DNA of 58,484 nucleotides from Candidatus Coproplasma avicola (GCA_018712135.1 DVHK01000076.1:1-58484), one strand, 5' to 3'; shown: positions 1 through 10,606, counted from the stretch's first letter. Notes: generated from the sequence alone by a model not told the origin. Numbers and translations are program-made.

Positions 1-24
1 CGCGCGAACAAATTTGTTCGCGCG
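1..24 (-). terminator. Perfect 24-bp palindrome downstream of thiI; probable end of the arg-car-thiI transcript
   Basis: CGCGCGAACAAATTTGTTCGCGCG; the T-tract would lie outside the window. Confidence 0.5.
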
Positions 25-109
25 GGCTGATTATTATCGTCAAAGGTTAAATATTTTATTCCCGGTACTCGTTTTAACTTATATAATTCTATTGGTTGCG
101 GATAACAAA

Positions 110-1264
110 TTAAAGTTTAACAACTTCAAGCGTAGACATGGCCTCTTCCACGAGCGCACTTACATCAAGTTTTGCCTCTTCCGCCAAAATATCTACCATT
201 TTGGGCTTGGTAACGGGATGCTTCGGCAAAAATACCGTGCAGCAATCCTCGTATGGCAGAATAGATGTTTCGTATGTGCCGATGTCCTTGCTGCGATCGA
301 TTATCTCGTTTTTGTCGAAACCGCAAAGGGGTCGCAAAACGGGCATCGTTTGTATTACGGCGTTAGACGACGTCATCCCTTCGATGGTCTGGCTTGCAAC
401 CTGTCCCAAACTTTCGCCCGTTATAATGCACTGAGCGCCGCAACTGTTCGCTATTTTTTCAGCAATCCTCATCATAAATCGGCGCAGCAGAGTCACCATG
501 TACTCGCCGTTGCATTTTTTGTGGATCTCTTCCTGGATATGCGTAACCTTTATTATGTGCAAAGTTGTTCCGCAGGTGTATTGAGCGAGAATTTTTGCAA
601 GGTCGATGACCTTTTCCTTAGCCTGCATGTTGGTATAAGGATAGCTGTGAAAATGCACGCAATCTATGCTCATGCCGCGCTTGGCTATCATGTGCCCCGC
701 AACGGGGCTGTCTATGCCGCCCGAGATGAGAAGCAAACCTTTTCCCGCGCTCCCGACGGGCATACCGCCCGCACCTTTGATATACTGACAGAATACGAGC
801 GACGTGCCGTTTTCGCGCACATCGATATTGATGACATGCTCGGGATTGTGCACATCGACCGAAAGCGTTTTAACATCGTCGAGCAGGCGCCCGCCTATCT
901 GCGCGCTTATCTGCATAGAATTTAATGGGAAAGTCTTGTCCGCACGGTGGGTTTCAACCTTAAACGTGCCGCCGGCAGGACTGACCTGCTTTGCCGCATT
1001 ATAAATTTCACCCATGTCGCTCCTGACCCTGAGCGCGACAGAAAGCGTGTGAATACCGAAAACCTTGCCAAGTTTTGATAAAATTAACGAAATATCGACC
1101 TCATCAAAGCCTTCGATGACATATCTGCCGCTCTGGCGGCGAATTTCGTGGCGTATGCCCTTTAAGGCTCTTTCCATGTTGACGACAAACTGCCGCTCGA
1201 AAAATCCGCGGTTTTTGCCCTTCAAATATAATTCGCAATACCTGATTATGATTACCTTTTCCAT
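110..1264 (-). CDS. thiI: tRNA uracil 4-sulfurtransferase ThiI (no C-terminal rhodanese domain)
   Basis: THUMP plus PP-loop motif (LLLISGGIDSPVAGHMIAKRG), CxxC..FLPKHPVTKP; adjacent cysteine desulfurase. Confidence 0.95.
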   Translation of the reverse strand: MEKVIIIRYCELYLKGKNRGFFERQFVVNMERALKGIRHEIRRQSGRYVIEGFDEVDISLILSKLGKVFGIHTLSVALRVRSDMGEIYNAAKQVSPAGGTFKVETHRADKTFPLNSMQISAQIGGRLLDDVKTLSVDVHNPEHVINIDVRENGTSLVFCQYIKGAGGMPVGSAGKGLLLISGGIDSPVAGHMIAKRGMSIDCVHFHSYPYTNMQAKEKVIDLAKILAQYTCGTTLHIIKVTHIQEEIHKKCNGEYMVTLLRRFMMRIAEKIANSCGAQCIITGESLGQVASQTIEGMTSSNAVIQTMPVLRPLCGFDKNEIIDRSKDIGTYETSILPYEDCCTVFLPKHPVTKPKMVDILAEEAKLDVSALVEEAMSTLEVVKL

Positions 1265-1267
1265 GAG

Positions 1268-2392
1268 TTACAACATTATCTCTCTTCTGTTTTTTACAAC
1301 TTTATTGAGTATGCGCGCCGCTTCGACAACCTCTTCCATAGTATTTTCGGGACTGAACGAAAGGCGCAGAATACCGTCGGCATCACTCTCCGGAACACCG
1401 CACGCAAGAATGACGCGCGAATAGCGCTTTTTATCGTTGGACGAACATGCCGAGCCCGTCCCGATTATAAGCCCTTCGTCGTCCGCCTCGTGCAGAATGG
1501 TTTCGCCGCGCACGCCGTGAGCGCTGATTGTCAGAATATACGGCGAACCGCCTTCGGGCGATATCCGCCCGAAAAGATTCTTGTCAAGTCTGTTCCAAAG
1601 CTCGTCGCTGAGCGCGCGCACATGATTATAATTTTGAGCCATTGCGGCGTACCTTTTTTGAGCAGCAAACGCAAACATCATTATGCCGAAAACATTTTCG
1701 GTTCCGCTGCGCATTCCGCCTTCCTGTCCGCCGCCGTAGATAAAGGGCTTTAAAGGCAGCTTTTTACGCTTAATCAGCGCGCCTGTGCCCTTCATGCCAC
1801 CTATTTTGTGTGACGAAGTACTATACAAATCGACAAAATTCCCAATTCTAAATGGAATTTTCCCGAAAGCCTGCACTCCGTCCGAATGAAAGAGCGTATT
1901 TTTGTTTATATCCTTTACGCTTTTGGCTATCGCATTTATGTCGTTTACGGCGCCCGTTTCGTTATTTACGTGAATGACCGACACGAGCGAAGTTTTACTA
2001 TCAACCAAAGCCAAAAGCTTTTCAGCATTTACGCTGCCGTCGGCGTTAAGCGGAGCAAAACGCACTTCGATGCCGCGCTGTTTAAGCTCGTTTGCAGCAG
2101 AAAAAATTGCCGAGTGCTCGCCCGTGGTGGTGACGACGTTGCCCCTCCTCCCGCCGCAAAAGAGCGCATGATTATCGGCTTCGGTTCCGCACGACGTAAA
2201 AATCAGCTCGTAATTTTCGTCTGCGACGAGCGAAAGAAAATCTGCGCGCGCCCGCTTTAAAGTAAGGTGCAAATTATAACCTTCCGCGTAGAGCGCGGAA
2301 GGGTTATAATAATTTTCAAAAATATATTGCTTTGCCTTATCGAGGCACTCCCCGTCGGGGCGCGTCGTTGCGGCATTATCCAGATAAATCAT
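1268..2392 (-). CDS. Cysteine desulfurase (NifS/IscS family)
   Basis: MIYLDNAATTRPD, HSDGVQAFGKIPF, SSHKIGGMKGTGAL, TGSACSS active-site loop. Confidence 0.93.
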   Translation of the reverse strand: MIYLDNAATTRPDGECLDKAKQYIFENYYNPSALYAEGYNLHLTLKRARADFLSLVADENYELIFTSCGTEADNHALFCGGRRGNVVTTTGEHSAIFSAANELKQRGIEVRFAPLNADGSVNAEKLLALVDSKTSLVSVIHVNNETGAVNDINAIAKSVKDINKNTLFHSDGVQAFGKIPFRIGNFVDLYSTSSHKIGGMKGTGALIKRKKLPLKPFIYGGGQEGGMRSGTENVFGIMMFAFAAQKRYAAMAQNYNHVRALSDELWNRLDKNLFGRISPEGGSPYILTISAHGVRGETILHEADDEGLIIGTGSACSSNDKKRYSRVILACGVPESDADGILRLSFSPENTMEEVVEAARILNKVVKNRREIML

Positions 2393-2449
2393 ATTTTTTG
2401 CAGCGAAATTTAATTATTTCCGCCATTCTTTTAATTATTTTTCAAAGAC

Positions 2450-5400
2450 TTAAATTTCAATTATGCCCTTGAAAGCCTGCTTTACGGGGCCGTCGACTTC
2501 GACAGAGCCATCTTCGTTGATTTTTACAAAGAGGTCGCCGCCCTTGACTTTAACGGTTATCAGTTCACCGCGCGAGCAATCCCCGCGCTCTATTGCAGCA
2601 ATCGCCGCCGCAGCAGCCGCCGTGCCGCACGACCACGTTTCGCCGTTGACTTTGCCGAACACGCGCATGCGCACGGTGACGCTGTTGACAACCCTGACAC
2701 ATTCGACAAAATCAACATCTGCGTAAAGTTGTCCGTCGCACGCAGAAAGTTCCTGCGTGAAGTCCTCAAAATCGACGTCGTCTATCTTGTCGAGGAAAGT
2801 TACGAGATGTTTTTTGCCCAATGTGACTACGTGTGCCACACTGTCGTGCCCGCCGTATTTTTTGTACGTCTGCATTTCGGGGAGAGCAACGTCTTCCATT
2901 TTTGCACAGCCAATATTGACACAGACCGAGCTCGCCTCGTTGTTGAAGCACGAAACTGTGAGTTCAGCAACTTCGCCGTCGCTTTCGAGCGTAACTTTGT
3001 CGCCCGAAACCATATGGTTGTCATAAATATATTTTGCGGCAATCCTTAAAGCGTTGGCCGCGAGGCCAGCATCCGAACCGTCGCGGTTGAATACGCGCAC
3101 CTTTGCATCTGCCCTGTCGGACTTTTCAATCAATATTATACCGTCGCCGCCGATGGCATAATGCCTGTCGGCAAAGTTGATCGCCAGGGACTCGGGGCAG
3201 GTGATGCGACCCTCCATATTATTGAAGAAAATGTAGTCATTGCCGCAGGTGTGCATTTTATTGAATTCAAGTTTGAGCTTTTCAGTCCTTAAATGGTTGA
3301 TATCGACAAGCTCTGTATTGAACTGATTATATCTGCCGGCAATTACGTCGGCGAGGGCGTTGGTCGTGTCGAGCGACGTCAGCACGGTTATTCCGAGCAG
3401 AATTGCATGGTGATGGAGAGAGATATAGTTTGTAATCGACTCTATATCCGTCTTGCCGGTATAAACTATATAGTCTATTTTACCCTCGTCCATGAGTTTG
3501 AATATGTCGTCGTTGGTCGAAAGCCTTGCAACTTCGGTACAATCGATGCCGAGGCTGCGTATCACCTGCGCCGTGCCCTTGGTCGCGTAGAATGTCAGCC
3601 CGAGGTCGGCAAATTTTTTTACGATATTGACAATTTCAAACTTGTCCTGGTCGTTAATTGTGAAATAGATGCCCGAAGGGTTCTGTTTTGTGGGATGCTT
3701 CATATTGAATCCCGCCGAAACCAACCCCTTGAAGAGCGCTTCTTCGATGGTTTTTCCTATGCCGAGCACTTCGCCCGTAGACTTCATTTCGGGTCCGAGC
3801 TGCGAGTTGACGTCGTTGAGCTTTTCGAACGAGAATACAGGCACTTTTACGGCGACGTAGGGCGAATTTTTGTACAGACCCGTGCCGTAGCCGAGGCGCT
3901 TTAATTTGGCGCCCACCATTATGCGGGTAGCGAGGTCGACCATGGGAACGCCCGTGACCTTTGAAATATATGGTATGGTGCGCGACGCCCTGGGGTTGAC
4001 TTCGATTACGTAAAGTTCGTTGTGATAAATAAGGTACTGAATATTTATAAGCCCCTTTGTTTTGAGCGAAAGGGCGAGGTTTGTAGAAATTTCCACGACC
4101 TTTTTAAGCATTGCATCGCTCAGACTATAAGGGGGATATACGGCGATAGAGTCACCACTGTGAACGCCCGCGCGCTCGATATGCTGCATTATGCCGGGGA
4201 TGAGCACGTCAACGCCGTCGGATATGGCGTCAACTTCAAGCTCGGTGCCCATGAGGTACTTGTCGCAGAGCACGGGGTTTTCGATATTCTGCGCGAGGAT
4301 GACATCCATATACCTTTCTATGTCGTTCTGCGTGAAGGCTATTGTCATGTTCTGACCGCCGATTACGTACGAAGGGCGGAGCAAAACGGGATAGCCGAGC
4401 GTTTCTGCCGCCTTTACCGCCTCTTCCTTGGTCATGACGGTGAGACCCTTGGGGCGGGCGATGTGGAACTGCTCCAAAAGCTCATCGAACTTTTCCCTGT
4501 CCTCGGCGAGGTCGATGGACGAAGCGGGCGTTCCGAGTATCTTAACGCCCTTCTTATCGAGGTAGCCGCACAGCTTGATAGCGGTCTGTCCGCCGAAGGT
4601 AACTACTACGCCGTAGGGCTTTTCAACATCGATGACGTTCTGCACATCCTCGGGGGTGAGACTCTCAAAATACAGCCTGTCGGCAGTGTCGAAGTCGGTG
4701 GATACCGTCTCGGGGTTGTTGTTGATTATTATTACTTCATAACCGAGGCGTTTGAGCGCCCAGACGCAGTGAACGGACGAATAGTCGAACTCGATGCCCT
4801 GACCAATCCTTATGGGTCCGGAACCGATGACTATTATCCTCTTTTTCTTGTTCTTTCTGCTATCGGCGACGTATGGAAGAGCTTCGTCGTGCTCCTTTTC
4901 GTCGTACGTCGAATAGAAATAAGGCGTCTGCGCGGCAAATTCGGCGCCGCAGGTGTCGACCATTTTGAACGCCGCGTCTATATGCTTTGGCAAGGGATTG
5001 CCCGAAATGTCGGCGAGAGCCTTGTCGGGATAGCCCAGTTTTTTGCCTTCGAGATATTCTGCCTTATTAAGCTTTTTACCAGCAATACGGGCTTCGTAAT
5101 CGGCGAGGTTTTTAAGTTTGTTTAAGAACCACTCGTCGATTTTAGTTATATTGTAAATTTCGGCAATATCGAACCCTCGCTTTATAGCCTGGTATACGAC
5201 GAACAGCCTTTCGTCGGTCAGTTCGTGCAGCTTTCGGCGTATTTCGTCGTCCGAAAGCTCTGCCATCTTGGGCATATTAAGGGTGTTGAGCGAAATTTCT
5301 GCGCCGCGCACCGCCTTCATTATAGCCATTTCAAAGCTCGTGCCGATAGCCATGACCTCGCCCGTAGCCTTCATCCTCGTGCCGAGCGTGCGCTTTGCAT

Positions 5401-6502
5401 AGAGAAATTTATCGAAGGGCCACTTAGGAAGTTTGACGACTACATAGTCGAGCGTGGGCTCGAAGCAGGCGTAAGTTTTGCCCGTGACGTCGTTTTTGAT
5501 TTCGTCGAGAGTGTAGCCGAGGGCGATTTTTGCCGCAACTTTTGCGATGGGGTAGCCCGTCGCCTTGGAGGCGAGCGCCGACGAGCGCGAAACCCTGGGG
5601 TTGACTTCAATAACCGAATATTCAAATGAGTCGGGATTTAAGGCAAACTGGCAGTTGCAGCCGCCCTCTATACCGAGTTCGGTAATTATGTTCAATGATG
5701 CCGTTCTGAGCATCTGGTATTCTTTGTCCGAAAGGGTGACGGCGGGCGCGATGACTATGGAGTCGCCCGTGTGAATGCCGACGGGGTCGAAGTTTTCCAT
5801 CGAGCAGACTGTAAGAACGTTGCCCGCACTGTCGCGCAGAACTTCAAACTCAATCTCCTTCCATCCGCCTATGTACCTTTCGATGAGTACCTGCGTTATG
5901 GGCGAAAGCATGAGTCCGTTATGGGCGATGAGGCGAAGCTCCTCCTCGTTGTGAGCCACGCCGCCGCCCGCGCCGCCCAGAGTGTAAGCGGGGCGAATGA
6001 TTACGGGGTAGCCGCCTATTCTGTTGGCAACCTCTACGCACTCGTCGACGGTATAAGCGATGTCCGAGGGAACGACGGGCTGCCCGATTTTATTCATGGT
6101 CTCCTTGAAGAGCTCCCTGTCCTCCGCCCTGTCGATAGAGTCGACATTGACGCCTATGAGCTTAACGCCGTATTCGTCGAGGAAGCCCTCCTTGGCGAGC
6201 TTGCAGCCGAGCGTGAGCCCCGTCTGTCCTCCGAGGGAGGCGAGAAGGCTGTCGGGGCGTTCCTTTATGATTATTCTTTTGAGCGTTTCGACGGTGAGCG
6301 GTTCAAGGTAAATTTCATCCGCGAGGGCGCTGTCGGTCATTATTGTCGCGGGGTTGGAGTTGCAGAGGACGACGTTTAAACCAGCGTCCTTCATGACTCT
6401 GCATGCCTGCGCGCCCGCATAGTCGAATTCGGCAGCCTGACCTATAACTATGGGCCCCGAACCTATTACGAGTACCTTTTTTATATCTTCTCTCTTAGGC
6501 AT
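2450..6502 (-). CDS. carB: Carbamoyl-phosphate synthase large subunit fused to a C-terminal diaminopimelate epimerase-like (DapF) domain
   Basis: Residues ~1-1070 full CarB (two ATP-grasp halves, MGS domain); residues ~1076-1350 DapF-like (FNKMHTCGNDYIFF, GGDGIILI, RVFNRDGSDA, GETWSCGTA). Confidence 0.93.
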   Translation of the reverse strand: MPKREDIKKVLVIGSGPIVIGQAAEFDYAGAQACRVMKDAGLNVVLCNSNPATIMTDSALADEIYLEPLTVETLKRIIIKERPDSLLASLGGQTGLTLGCKLAKEGFLDEYGVKLIGVNVDSIDRAEDRELFKETMNKIGQPVVPSDIAYTVDECVEVANRIGGYPVIIRPAYTLGGAGGGVAHNEEELRLIAHNGLMLSPITQVLIERYIGGWKEIEFEVLRDSAGNVLTVCSMENFDPVGIHTGDSIVIAPAVTLSDKEYQMLRTASLNIITELGIEGGCNCQFALNPDSFEYSVIEVNPRVSRSSALASKATGYPIAKVAAKIALGYTLDEIKNDVTGKTYACFEPTLDYVVVKLPKWPFDKFLYAKRTLGTRMKATGEVMAIGTSFEMAIMKAVRGAEISLNTLNMPKMAELSDDEIRRKLHELTDERLFVVYQAIKRGFDIAEIYNITKIDEWFLNKLKNLADYEARIAGKKLNKAEYLEGKKLGYPDKALADISGNPLPKHIDAAFKMVDTCGAEFAAQTPYFYSTYDEKEHDEALPYVADSRKNKKKRIIVIGSGPIRIGQGIEFDYSSVHCVWALKRLGYEVIIINNNPETVSTDFDTADRLYFESLTPEDVQNVIDVEKPYGVVVTFGGQTAIKLCGYLDKKGVKILGTPASSIDLAEDREKFDELLEQFHIARPKGLTVMTKEEAVKAAETLGYPVLLRPSYVIGGQNMTIAFTQNDIERYMDVILAQNIENPVLCDKYLMGTELEVDAISDGVDVLIPGIMQHIERAGVHSGDSIAVYPPYSLSDAMLKKVVEISTNLALSLKTKGLINIQYLIYHNELYVIEVNPRASRTIPYISKVTGVPMVDLATRIMVGAKLKRLGYGTGLYKNSPYVAVKVPVFSFEKLNDVNSQLGPEMKSTGEVLGIGKTIEEALFKGLVSAGFNMKHPTKQNPSGIYFTINDQDKFEIVNIVKKFADLGLTFYATKGTAQVIRSLGIDCTEVARLSTNDDIFKLMDEGKIDYIVYTGKTDIESITNYISLHHHAILLGITVLTSLDTTNALADVIAGRYNQFNTELVDINHLRTEKLKLEFNKMHTCGNDYIFFNNMEGRITCPESLAINFADRHYAIGGDGIILIEKSDRADAKVRVFNRDGSDAGLAANALRIAAKYIYDNHMVSGDKVTLESDGEVAELTVSCFNNEASSVCVNIGCAKMEDVALPEMQTYKKYGGHDSVAHVVTLGKKHLVTFLDKIDDVDFEDFTQELSACDGQLYADVDFVECVRVVNSVTVRMRVFGKVNGETWSCGTAAAAAAIAAIERGDCSRGELITVKVKGGDLFVKINEDGSVEVDGPVKQAFKGIIEI

Positions 6503-7568
6503 TATACTTTCCCTCCGTCATGTTCTTGATAAATTTGTCGAAGAGGAACGAAGCGTCCTGCGGGCCGCCGCATGCTTCGGGATGGAACTGCACGGTGTAT
6601 GCGTTCAGTTGGGGATAATCGAAACCTTCGCACGTGTTGTCGTTGGCGTTTATATAGCTGAGCTGCCCCACCCCTTCGAGGCTGGAGGAGATGACTTCGT
6701 AGCCGTGGTTTTGGCTGGAAATATACACCCTGCCGGTTGCAAGGCACTTTACGGGCTGATTTGCGCCGCGGTGACCATATTTCATCTTCTTGGTCTTACC
6801 GCCCATGGCGAGGGCGAACAACTGATGACCGAGGCAGATGCCGAAGATTGGAAGCTTGCCGGCAAGTTTTTTAAGATTTTCGATTATTTCAACGTTTTCA
6901 GCGGGGTCTCCGGGACCGTTGCACAGCATGAGCCCGCGCGGATTGAGCGCGAGAATTTGCTCCGCGGTATAGGTTGAGGGAACCTTTATGCAGTAGCAGC
7001 CGCGCTTTACGAGCTCGCGCACGATATTGTCCTTTGCGCCGAAATCCCAGACGACGACCTTCAAGCCGTCGGGGTCGCCGTAATACTCGGGCTGTTTGCA
7101 GGTGACGCTTTTGACGGCGTCCCTGATGACGTAAGATTTAATCGCCGAAAAATCGGTGACGGGCTTGGAGGTGATTGCAGCGTTCATTACGCCCGATTCC
7201 CTGACTATTTTGGTAAGTTCGCGCGTGTCTACGCCATAAACGCCGATTATTCCATTGTCCTTCAAATATTTATCGAGCGTCTCCTCGCACCTGAAATTGG
7301 AGGGGGCATCGCACTTTTCCCTGACAATATAGGCAGAAACCCACGGTTTTTTGCTCTCGAAGTCGGGAGTGACGCCGTAGTTGCCTATGAGGGGGAAAGT
7401 CTGCGTGACGATCTGACCGTAGTAGCTGGGGTCGGTGAGCGTTTCGACATAACCCGTCATGCCCGTGGTGAACACGAGCTCGCCGATGACGTCGCCGCCC
7501 GCGCCGAAGCGCGTTCCGACGAATTGTTTTCCGTTTTGCAGCGTTAAATAAACTTTGCCGTTTTCCAT
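6495..7568 (-). CDS. carA: Carbamoyl-phosphate synthase small (glutaminase) subunit
   Basis: GATase motif FGICLGHQLFALAMGG; overlaps carB start. Confidence 0.96.
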   Translation of the reverse strand: MENGKVYLTLQNGKQFVGTRFGAGGDVIGELVFTTGMTGYVETLTDPSYYGQIVTQTFPLIGNYGVTPDFESKKPWVSAYIVREKCDAPSNFRCEETLDKYLKDNGIIGVYGVDTRELTKIVRESGVMNAAITSKPVTDFSAIKSYVIRDAVKSVTCKQPEYYGDPDGLKVVVWDFGAKDNIVRELVKRGCYCIKVPSTYTAEQILALNPRGLMLCNGPGDPAENVEIIENLKKLAGKLPIFGICLGHQLFALAMGGKTKKMKYGHRGANQPVKCLATGRVYISSQNHGYEVISSSLEGVGQLSYINANDNTCEGFDYPQLNAYTVQFHPEACGGPQDASFLFDKFIKNMTEGKYNA

Positions 7569-7605
7569 TTATTATTTCCTTGTGTTTATTATTTACGATA
7601 AGCTG

Positions 7606-8508
7606 TTACTTTAAAAGTTTGACCATTACGGCTTTCTGGGCGTGCAGCCTGTTTTCGGCTTCGTCGAATATCTCCTTTGCGTGGGCTTCGAACACATCCT
7701 CGGTGATCTCCTCGCCACGGTGCGCGGGAAGGCAGTGCATGACCATGGCGTCGGGCTTTGCGCATTTCATACATTCCTTATTTACCTGATAGCCGCTGAA
7801 AGCCTTAGCCCTAGCCTGCCTTTCGGACTCCTGACCCATGGAAGCCCACACGTCGGTATATACGACGTCGGCATCCTTTACCGCCTCTTCAACGCTTTCG
7901 GTTATGGTGAAGTCGCCGTTTTCTTTTGCCCATTTCATAATCTGCGCGTCGGGTTCGTAACTCTTGGGGCAGGCTATGGCAAACGACATACCCGTCTTAA
8001 TCGCGCCGACGGTAAGGCTGTTCGCCATATTGTTACCGTCGCCGACGAACGCCATTTTAAGCCCCTTAAAAGAGCCTTTGTATTCGCGTATAGTCATGAG
8101 GTCGGCGAGCACCTGGCAGGGGTGCGCGTAGTCGGTGAGACCGTTGATTACGGGAATGGAGCCGTATTTCGCGAGGTCTTCGACCTCTTTCTGCTCGAAA
8201 GTACGTATCATTATGCCGTCGAGATAGCGCGAAAGCACCCTCGCGGTGTCCTGAACGGGCTCGCCGCGGCCTATCTGCAAATCGTTGCTCGACAAAAACA
8301 GGCCGTAGCCGCCGAGCTCGTAGATGCCGACTTCAAACGACACCCTCGTGCGGGTGGAAGCCTTCTGGAAGATAAGCCCCATCTTCTTGCCTTTGAGATA
8401 GTCCTTCTGGACGCCGTTTATCCTTTCGAATTTAAGCTGGTCGGCGAGGTTTAAAATGGATAAAATGTCCTCCCTCGTCAGATCCTGCAATTTAAGCAAA
8501 TGCCTCAT
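7606..8508 (-). CDS. argF: Ornithine carbamoyltransferase
   Basis: FQKASTRTRVSFEVG, HPCQVLADLMT, MHCLPAHRGEEI. Confidence 0.96.
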   Translation of the reverse strand: MRHLLKLQDLTREDILSILNLADQLKFERINGVQKDYLKGKKMGLIFQKASTRTRVSFEVGIYELGGYGLFLSSNDLQIGRGEPVQDTARVLSRYLDGIMIRTFEQKEVEDLAKYGSIPVINGLTDYAHPCQVLADLMTIREYKGSFKGLKMAFVGDGNNMANSLTVGAIKTGMSFAIACPKSYEPDAQIMKWAKENGDFTITESVEEAVKDADVVYTDVWASMGQESERQARAKAFSGYQVNKECMKCAKPDAMVMHCLPAHRGEEITEDVFEAHAKEIFDEAENRLHAQKAVMVKLLK

Positions 8509-9665
8509 TTTCCTATCACCTCGTTTAAAATTTTTAATGCCTGCTCCATCTCGGCTTTGGAGATGTTCAGCGGGGGCAGCAAGCGCACCCTGTCGTGTGC
8601 GGTTAAAACTATCAGACCTCTGTCAAGGCAGCCCTGCGCAATTTCACGAGCGGGTTTATTGGTCTTAATGCCTATCATAAGCCCCAGCCCTGTCACTTCC
8701 TGCACGTTTTTTATGCGCTCTATGTTGGCTTTCATGTATGCGCCCTTGCCCTGTACTTCCAAAAGAAGTTCGTCGGTGATGCGCTCTATTATGCTGACCG
8801 CGCCCGCGCAGGCGACGGGATTTCCGCCAAATGTCGAGCCGTGGTCGCCGTAAGAGAAGGTGTCGGCGCACTTTTCAAAGAGCATGCAGGCGCCGATGGG
8901 CAGACCTCCGCCCAACCCCTTCGCCGTCGTGACGATGTCGGGATGAATGCCCGCGTGCTCGTATGCATACATCTTGCCCGTCCTGCCGTTGCCACACTGA
9001 ACTTCGTCGCAGATAAGAAGAATGTCGCGCAATTTACAGAATTTTTCGAGTTCCCTCAAAAAATCGTAATCGAGCACATGCACTCCGCTTTCACCCTGTA
9101 TGCACTCAACCATGACGGCGCATGTCTTGTCGGTATAGCAGCTTATTATGCCGTCCATGTCGGGAGCGGCATATTTGAAACCTGCGAGGAACGGATCAAA
9201 ATATTTATGAAATTCGTCCTGTCCCGTGGCCGAAAGCGTGGCGATCGTCCTGCCGTGGAATGAATTTTTAAGCGTAATTATTTCATTGCGCCCGTATTTT
9301 GTATTGCCGTACTTGCGGGCGACCTTGATTGCGCACTCGTTCGCCTCGGCGCCGCTGTTTCCGAAGAAAACCTTTTTCGCGCCCGTCTTTTGGCAGAGCA
9401 GTTTGGCGAGTTCCGCCTGCGGGAGAGAATAATAGAGATTGGAAGTGTGCTGAATTTTGTTGAGCTGCTCTGTAACGGCGCTCTTCCACACGTCGTCGCA
9501 CACGCCGAAAATATTTACGCCGATGCCCGTGGCGCAGTCGATATATTCCTTTCCGTTTATGTCGTACAGCCTGCTGCCCTCACCCCTTTCAAAGGCGACG
9601 TTAAAGCGCGCGTAAGTCGGGGCGACAAACTGTTTGTCGTCGTAAAAAACTTCGTTTTTATCCAT
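8505..9665 (-). CDS. argD: Acetylornithine aminotransferase
   Basis: Class III aminotransferase; FFGNSGAEANECAIK, LLICDEVQCGNGRTGK, TTAKGLGGGLPIGA. Confidence 0.94.
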   Translation of the reverse strand: MDKNEVFYDDKQFVAPTYARFNVAFERGEGSRLYDINGKEYIDCATGIGVNIFGVCDDVWKSAVTEQLNKIQHTSNLYYSLPQAELAKLLCQKTGAKKVFFGNSGAEANECAIKVARKYGNTKYGRNEIITLKNSFHGRTIATLSATGQDEFHKYFDPFLAGFKYAAPDMDGIISCYTDKTCAVMVECIQGESGVHVLDYDFLRELEKFCKLRDILLICDEVQCGNGRTGKMYAYEHAGIHPDIVTTAKGLGGGLPIGACMLFEKCADTFSYGDHGSTFGGNPVACAGAVSIIERITDELLLEVQGKGAYMKANIERIKNVQEVTGLGLMIGIKTNKPAREIAQGCLDRGLIVLTAHDRVRLLPPLNISKAEMEQALKILNEVIGK

Positions 9666-9760
9666 AAAAATGCCTCATTAAATGGCTTTTAACTGTAATT
9701 TTGTTTTATGAAACAATAAAATTTAAAATAAAGACTGATTTAAAAAATAAATCAGTCGGG

Positions 9761-10606
9761 TTATATGAACATTGTTCCGCTGCCTTCGTCGGACAATAAT
9801 TCTATTAAAATGGAATGACTGACCCGTCCGTCGGTGATGAAAACTTTTTTCACTCCGCGGCGGATTGCTTCTTTACAACATTCGATCTTGGGAATCATGC
9901 CTCCCGAAATAATGCCCTGCTTTACGAGCGCGGGAATATCGGAAACATAAACTTTTTTAATGAGACTATCGGGGTCATCCTTATTTTCGAGAAGCCCCCT
10001 TATATCGCTCATTAAAATAAGACTTTCCGCCTGCAAAGCTCCGGCAATGGACGCCGCGGCGGTATCGGCATTTATGTTATAGATGTTGCCTTCGTCGTCG
10101 TAACCGACGGTTGAAATGACGGGCACATAACCCAGCCCCAGCAAATCGAGAATGATCTGCGTATTTACCTGCTCGATTTTGCCGACAAATCCTAAATTTT
10201 CGTCCTGTTTGGAACACTTTAAAAGGTGTCCGTCCTGCCCGCAGATGCCTATCGCCTTTCCGCCGTTGCGGCAGATGAGGTCGGTGAGATTTTTATTCGT
10301 CTTTCCCGCGAGAACCATGCGGACGATTTCGGCAGTTTCTCCGTCGGTGTAGCGCAGTCCGTTTATAAACTTGCTCTCCTTTCCCATCTGCTTTATCGTC
10401 TGGGAAATGTCGGGGCCTCCGCCGTGAACGAGGACGACCTTTATGCCGAGAAGATTTAAAACGACCAAATCGCGCATGACGGACGATTTGAGATTTTCGT
10501 CCACCATCGCGTTGCCGCCGTACTTCACGACAAGTATTTTATTGAAATACTTTTTGATATAAGGCATCGCCTCTATCAGAAAAGCCGCCTGTTCCTGTTT
10601 ATCCAT
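9761..10606 (-). CDS. argB: Acetylglutamate kinase (start chosen at MDKQEQ with AAGGA RBS; ORF call extends to 10627)
   Basis: ILVVKYGGNAMVDE, VLVHGGGPDI, ISGGMIPKIECC. Confidence 0.95.
   Translation of the reverse strand: MDKQEQAAFLIEAMPYIKKYFNKILVVKYGGNAMVDENLKSSVMRDLVVLNLLGIKVVLVHGGGPDISQTIKQMGKESKFINGLRYTDGETAEIVRMVLAGKTNKNLTDLICRNGGKAIGICGQDGHLLKCSKQDENLGFVGKIEQVNTQIILDLLGLGYVPVISTVGYDDEGNIYNINADTAAASIAGALQAESLILMSDIRGLLENKDDPDSLIKKVYVSDIPALVKQGIISGGMIPKIECCKEAIRRGVKKVFITDGRVSHSILIELLSDEGSGTMFI

Noticed and set aside
4022-5125. 367-aa plus-strand ORF opposite carB, and many similar antisense ORFs (e.g. 18901-19917, 42969-43973, 771 other-frame ORFs in the track)
   Set aside because: They lie antisense to clear conserved genes and show no recognisable domain; they arise from codon bias of the true strand.
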